DNA from: Opitutus sp.
GTDB lineage: Bacteria; Verrucomicrobiota; Verrucomicrobiia; Opitutales; Opitutaceae
NCBI GenBank assembly: GCA_009695305.1
Contig: SIBG01000006.1
Coordinates: 1-64,000 of the forward strand
DNA: 64,000 nucleotides
Direction of reading: 5' to 3'
In this document: positions 59,842 through 64,000 of the stretch, in pieces
How positions within the stretch are numbered: position 1 is the first letter of the stretch
Layout of the letters: every line of letters starts with the position of its first letter
Notes under the pieces: generated by a model
The model's input: the letters and a program-made list of their open reading frames with translations, nothing else
Databases searched by the model: none
What the model was told of the DNA's origin: nothing
Position numbers and translations under genes: made by a program

Positions 59842-60441
59842 GTGAAAATTCTCGCCGTCGAAGATGATCCCGTGGCCCGGGCCGTGTTGCGTCAGGCGTT
59901 GCGTCGACTCGGGCATGAGGCGGTCGAGGCCGGCGATGGCGAGGCGGGCTGGGACCGCCTCCAGCAGGAACCGGTGCGCATCGTGGTAAGCGACTGGACC
60001 ATGCCGCGTGCCGACGGCCTGGATCTCTGCCGCCGCATCCGCGGGCGGGCGGGCGGGGACTACGTTTATTTTATATTGCTCACGGGCCGCGACGCGACGG
60101 AGGAAAACCAGCGCGCGGCCGCGGACGCGGGCGTGGACGATTTTCTGACGAAGCCGCTCGATCTGCCTGAGCTCTGGATGCGACTCCGCGTGGCCGAGCG
60201 CATTTTGAAATACACGACGCAGGTCCGCCAGCTCGAGGAGCTGCTGCCGATCTGTTCCTACTGCAAAAAAATCCGCGACGACCAAAATTACTGGCAGCAG
60301 ATGGAGGGCTACATCAGCGAGCGCACGGGCAGCGACTTCAGTCACTCAGTCTGCCCGGACTGCTACACGCGGGTGGTGATGCCGGAGCTCGAAAAAATCA
60401 AAGCCGCCGCGGCGGTCCCGACCGTTGAACGAAAGCATTAA
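59842..60441 (+). CDS. Response regulator (receiver domain plus C-terminal CSYCKKIR..CPDCY segment)
   Basis: MKILAVEDDPVARAVLRQALRRLGHEAVEAGDGEAGWDRLQ...VVSDWTMPRADGLDLCRRIR. Confidence 0.93.
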   Translation: MKILAVEDDPVARAVLRQALRRLGHEAVEAGDGEAGWDRLQQEPVRIVVSDWTMPRADGLDLCRRIRGRAGGDYVYFILLTGRDATEENQRAAADAGVDDFLTKPLDLPELWMRLRVAERILKYTTQVRQLEELLPICSYCKKIRDDQNYWQQMEGYISERTGSDFSHSVCPDCYTRVVMPELEKIKAAAAVPTVERKH

Positions 60442-60628
60442 GCGCCTCGAAGAAAAAATCGCCCACCTCGAGCACCACGTGACTCAGCAGGACAAGGCGA
60501 TGCTCGAACTGGCGGACGGGCTCGCGGGTGTGCGGCGCGAATTGCGGGCGCTGCGCGACCGGCTGACCGCCGGCGGCGGGAGTGAGGGCGAGGCCGAGCG
60601 GGTCGACGAACGGCCGCCGCACTATTGA
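60425..60628 (+). CDS. SlyX family protein
   Basis: Coiled coil ending in PPHY; KRLEEKIAHLEHHVTQQDKAMLELADGLAGVRREL. Confidence 0.85.
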   Translation: MNESIKRLEEKIAHLEHHVTQQDKAMLELADGLAGVRRELRALRDRLTAGGGSEGEAERVDERPPHY

Positions 60629-60636
60629 GCGGCGGA

Positions 60637-62043
60637 TTAGAACGTGGCGGTGACTTCCTGCTGCTGGCCGGGGTCGAGGGTTTGGGTGCCGAGCGCGGCG
60701 CACTCGACGTCGTCGTTCTTGTAGAGTTTGAATTTCACGGGTGCGCTGGCGGCGTTGGTCTCCCAGCGCCACTTGCCGATGGAGACGAACTGGAGTGGCA
60801 CGCCTTTGTCCCAATTTAGGCCGGGACCCTCGCCCCGGACAAAGAGGCGGTTGCCGATGCCGATGTAGGCGGTGACGAGCAGACGGGTGGCACCGTCGGA
60901 GGTTCGGACACGTTCGACGACCTCGGCGGACTGGGCGGCCGGCGTTTCCTTGAGGTCGAGCGTGGGAGTGGGCTCGGTTTCGGGCGCGGGCTTTTTCGGG
61001 GCGCGCTTGCGAGCGGGTTTCGGTGCGTCGGTAGCCGTGGACGGTTCGGTGGGGGTGGGCGATGGGGGTGGTGACGATTCGGCGGCAGGCTCCACGAATG
61101 GCTCGGCGGTGTGGGGCGCGACGGGGGCAATTTCGGGAATAGCTTCGGCGACAATTGGCGGTGGTTCTTCGGGCGGGGGCGCCGTGGGCGCGGGGGCGTC
61201 GGGCGCGGGCGCTGGTTCGGCAGCGGCTTCTTCGATGGCGGGTGTCTCGCGGCGCGGTTTGCGCGGACGCTTCGGCGGGTGCGCGGTGCTCTCGGCCGCC
61301 GGGGAGGCGGGCGTGTCGGCCGGGGCGGAGACGGCGGCCGGCGGCGGAGCGACGGCGGCGGGCGCATCGGCCTTGGCGGTGGTGGCGAGGTGGGAGAATT
61401 TTGCGTCGAGGGCGGCGGTGGCGCGAGCCTGGGCGTCCGTGATCGATTGGGCGGCGGTGGTGGCGGCTTGGGCGATGGCGGCAGAGGCGGCGGCGAGATG
61501 TTTTTGCGCGGAGGTTTCGAGCTTGGCCCACTCGGCGGTCGACTTGGAAATCTTGTCGGAGACCGACTCGAGCCGCTCGCTCTCGGTGGTGCGGAGCGCG
61601 ACGAGTTCCTTTTCGAGTTCCTCTTTTTCGACGTCGTTCGCGTTGGCGAGCTGGGCTTGAAATTCGGCGATCTTGTCCTGGAGCTTGTGCGGGAGTTGCT
61701 CGGCGTGGCGCAGATTTTTTTGCGTGAGCTCGACGATGCCGTGAAGTCCGCTGGCGGCGATGCTGATTTGCTCCGCGGAGGTGGCGACGGTGCGCGCGAG
61801 CGCCTCGAGGGCGCGCTGGCGATCGTCGAGCGCTTCGTCCTGCTTGCGGGTGTAGTCGGCGATGAAGGCCCAGGCCGTGATCACGGCGCCGATGACCACG
61901 CAGCCCACAATGGCCAAAATGGCGGTGGGGCTGAGCGGACTCGTGCTGTGGCGGGCGATGAACGCGGCGACGCCGATGAGGAGCGCGTCGCTGAAGAGGA
62001 AAAACCACTTCGAGAGTTTAGGGGGCTGGTCGGGTAGGGTCAT
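60637..62043 (-). CDS. Membrane-anchored coiled-coil, Pro/Ala-rich hypothetical protein
   Basis: Two N-terminal TMs, long coiled coil, Pro-rich linker and a compact C-terminal domain TRLLVTAYIGIGNRLFVRGEGPGLNWDKGVPLQFVSIGKWRWE. Confidence 0.78.
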   Translation of the reverse strand: MTLPDQPPKLSKWFFLFSDALLIGVAAFIARHSTSPLSPTAILAIVGCVVIGAVITAWAFIADYTRKQDEALDDRQRALEALARTVATSAEQISIAASGLHGIVELTQKNLRHAEQLPHKLQDKIAEFQAQLANANDVEKEELEKELVALRTTESERLESVSDKISKSTAEWAKLETSAQKHLAAASAAIAQAATTAAQSITDAQARATAALDAKFSHLATTAKADAPAAVAPPPAAVSAPADTPASPAAESTAHPPKRPRKPRRETPAIEEAAAEPAPAPDAPAPTAPPPEEPPPIVAEAIPEIAPVAPHTAEPFVEPAAESSPPPSPTPTEPSTATDAPKPARKRAPKKPAPETEPTPTLDLKETPAAQSAEVVERVRTSDGATRLLVTAYIGIGNRLFVRGEGPGLNWDKGVPLQFVSIGKWRWETNAASAPVKFKLYKNDDVECAALGTQTLDPGQQQEVTATF

Positions 62044-62153
62044 GGAGCGGCGCGTCCGTCAGCGCGAGAGCATCGGCGCGGCGAGCAGGCCGCGGAAAGT
62101 TTGTGCGCGGCGCGGGCGCGCGGCTCAAGGACAAACCGGCGGGCCGCCGCGTC

Positions 62154-62777
62154 TCACGCGCCGAGCGCGGTGCGGTAGCCGGCGACAAATTCCTCGGCGC
62201 TCAGCGTGCCGTCGCGATTCGTGTCGTAGCTGGCGAAGCGCCCCGGCGGCAAATAGCCGAGTTCGGTGGGGGAGAGCTGGCGGTCGTGGTTTTCGTCGAG
62301 CTGCTCAAACGCCTTGGTGAGTGACTCACGCAGTTCGGACTGCTCGATCCGGCCGTTTTGATTGCGGTCGGTCCAGCCGACCTGCTCCATCACGATGAGC
62401 AGTTCGAATTCGACGAAATTAAGGCTGTCGTCGTGGTCGATGTCGGCGATGCGAAAGATGGCCCGGCGCAGCTCCATGAACTCGCCCACGCTCAGGCGGC
62501 CGTCGTGGTCCGTATCGGCGCGAAGAAAGGTGTCTTGCGCAATCGTGCTGTCCGCGAGTTCGGCGGCGTCGATGAAGTTGTTGTTATTCTTATCGGCAGC
62601 GCGAAAAAGGGCGAAGGACGCCCGATCCCATTCTTCTTCGTTGATCGCGCCGTTGCGGGTGGTGTCGAGCGCGTCGAAGGCGAGCTTGATTTGCGCCGCG
62701 GTCGGCAGGGCCCAGGCGACCGGCGCCAGCAGCGCGAGCGCGAAGAGGACGAGCAGAGAGGAGCGGGGGCGAGTCAC
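62154..62777 (-). CDS. EF-hand domain protein, secreted
   Basis: Signal peptide plus repeated DxDxDG-like loops: DTTRNGAINEEEW, DKNNNNFIDAAEL, DTDHDGRLSVGEF, DIDHDDSLNFVEF, DRNQNGRIEQSEL, DTNRDGTLSAEEF. Confidence 0.9.
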   Translation of the reverse strand: MTRPRSSLLVLFALALLAPVAWALPTAAQIKLAFDALDTTRNGAINEEEWDRASFALFRAADKNNNNFIDAAELADSTIAQDTFLRADTDHDGRLSVGEFMELRRAIFRIADIDHDDSLNFVEFELLIVMEQVGWTDRNQNGRIEQSELRESLTKAFEQLDENHDRQLSPTELGYLPPGRFASYDTNRDGTLSAEEFVAGYRTALGA

Positions 62778-62787
62778 TCGGGCAGGA

Positions 62788-63081
62788 TCAGGATTTTTGG
62801 GAGCTTTTCCAGATCAGATAGGAACGTTGATCGAGCTCGGCGCGTTGGGTTTGCGCGGCGTAGTCGCGGCCCGGCAGACTTTTCTCCAGAACCGGGGCGA
62901 AGGCGGTGGTGGCGGCGAGGCCGAGCCTGCCACCGAGCGGGTCGGGGCTGACGGCTTGCAGCGCAGAGACGAGGGCGGCGGTGGCGCGAACGTCGGGCTT
63001 CTTCGCCGCGGCCAGCGCAGGCTGGGAGGCGGCGAGAAGACCGGCGAAGGCAAGGAGGACAGAGATGGAGTTGTTTTTCAT
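62788..63081 (-). CDS. Small secreted hypothetical protein
   Basis: Signal peptide MKNNSISVLLAFAGLLAASQPALAAAKK. Confidence 0.6.
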   Translation of the reverse strand: MKNNSISVLLAFAGLLAASQPALAAAKKPDVRATAALVSALQAVSPDPLGGRLGLAATTAFAPVLEKSLPGRDYAAQTQRAELDQRSYLIWKSSQKS

Positions 63082-63186
63082 AGGGTGTCTTTAGGTTTCT
63101 CATAGTGTATACACCCTAGATGAAATCCGCATCGGTAACTCTACGCTCTCGATTACGCACAGTCGCTACGTAGCACCACGTAACGA

Positions 63187-63555
63187 CTAAAGCAGGCGCC
63201 ACGTGGCCCAACACAGCGAACCGAGCAGGCTGATGCGCACCGCGCCCTCAAACGTAAGAATAACGAGGACCCACTTTAGTCCGCTGCCGCGCCGCAAGGA
63301 GAACCCGAGGACCGACACCGCCAGCAGGCTGAACCCATGGACTCGCCCCAGCGGAGTGATGAGTAGCAACAACATCCAAAGCCAATAGCCAAGGATTATT
63401 GAGCTCCAAAAAAACGCCGTGACCTCACTGAGACCCAGCAGGCGTGGATTGGCCCCGCGAGCGATCTGCTTGATGCCCAGGTAGCGCTCGCTCAGCACGA
63501 GCTGGCAAAGCTCGAAGCCGAGGAAGAGCGGGGTGAGCAAGATGAGAGTGGTCAC
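63187..63555 (-). CDS. Small multi-pass membrane hypothetical protein
   Basis: MTTLILLTPLFLGFELCQLVLSERYLGIKQIARG..., 3-4 TMs; overlaps neither flanking CDS. Confidence 0.55.
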   Translation of the reverse strand: MTTLILLTPLFLGFELCQLVLSERYLGIKQIARGANPRLLGLSEVTAFFWSSIILGYWLWMLLLLITPLGRVHGFSLLAVSVLGFSLRRGSGLKWVLVILTFEGAVRISLLGSLCWATWRLL

Positions 63556-63625
63556 GGGGTGAGAAGAATCGACGGGGAGCCAAAGGCAATCTGTCCCACC
63601 ACGGCGAACGTTGGCGGAATTGGCT

Positions 63626-64000
63626 TCACCGAAAAGTCACCACCTGACTCGTGTCGGTCATAAACAGCAGGGTCTCCTGCCGTTGGGGTGGACCGCGATC
63701 GCGCACCCGGATGGAATTTATCTGATCGGAAAATATGTCGCGTAACAGGCGATTCGAAAATTTCGCGCCCGCCAACCCGCCGGGCAGCGGGCATTCGACA
63801 TAGAGCCAGAGATGGAGATCGCCGTCCTTCAACTCCCGGCCGACCCAGCGGAGGTTTTGCCGGGCGCCGTCGCGGATGCAGGCGAGGAGGAGGGCGTCGA
63901 ACTCGGCGGCGGGCGTTTTATCGAGCGAGATTTTTTTGCCAGCCCGCGCCGTGAGCGCAACCTCGGCGTCGTCGGAAAAGAGGCGGAGCGCGATCTCGAG
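63626..64000 (-). CDS. C-terminal part of a DUF6702-like protein (runs off the window)
   Basis: Open frame to the window edge: LEIALRLFSDDAEVALTARAGKKISLDKTPAAEFDALLLACIRDGARQNLRWVGRELKDGDLHLWLYVEC... Confidence 0.55.
   Translation of the reverse strand, partial: LEIALRLFSDDAEVALTARAGKKISLDKTPAAEFDALLLACIRDGARQNLRWVGRELKDGDLHLWLYVECPLPGGLAGAKFSNRLLRDIFSDQINSIRVRDRGPPQRQETLLFMTDTSQVVTFR

Noticed and set aside
1-64000. CRISPR arrays, rRNA and tRNA genes
   Set aside because: No regularly spaced direct repeats and no recognisable tRNA T-arm/acceptor pattern or rRNA sequence noticed on reading; a tRNAscan-SE/Infernal run would be decisive.

Overview
High-GC bacterial chromosomal window, probably Verrucomicrobia/Opitutaceae-like judging by gene content and repeat style (taxonomy is inference). 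It carries about 60 plausible protein-coding genes and no rRNA, tRNA or CRISPR array that I could recognise. The left edge holds what looks like the 3' end of a group II intron (domains V/VI). Next is a dense minus-strand lipid-modification cluster: desaturase, FAD oxidoreductase, DUF1365, CFA-type methyltransferase, DUF1475-like, DUF2062, DUF1295. Other modules: ECF sigma / anti-sigma (with HEAT-like tail) / DUF4097; kynU-kynB; two Tat-type Gfo/Idh/MocA oxidoreductases and a sulfatase; deoC-ALDH-POT transporter-short ALDH-M20 peptidase, with deoA nearby; a LytS/LytTR two-component system followed by a NatAB-like ABC exporter; an ABC-F ATPase; a bacterial deoxyhypusine-synthase homologue; a DUF255/thioredoxin (YyaL-type) protein. 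Main items for a second look: (i) the intron end abutting a stop codon, (ii) the lipid cluster, (iii) a truncated signal peptidase I running into a headless histidine kinase, (iv) a near-identical paired TTGTCA-N9-TGACAA element upstream of both deoA and the ABC-F gene in the same relative orientation, (v) repeat-like low-complexity insertions inside the YyaL-type gene, and (vi) a TIR-bounded palindromic repeat. Family calls come from reading the translated sequences, not from database searches.
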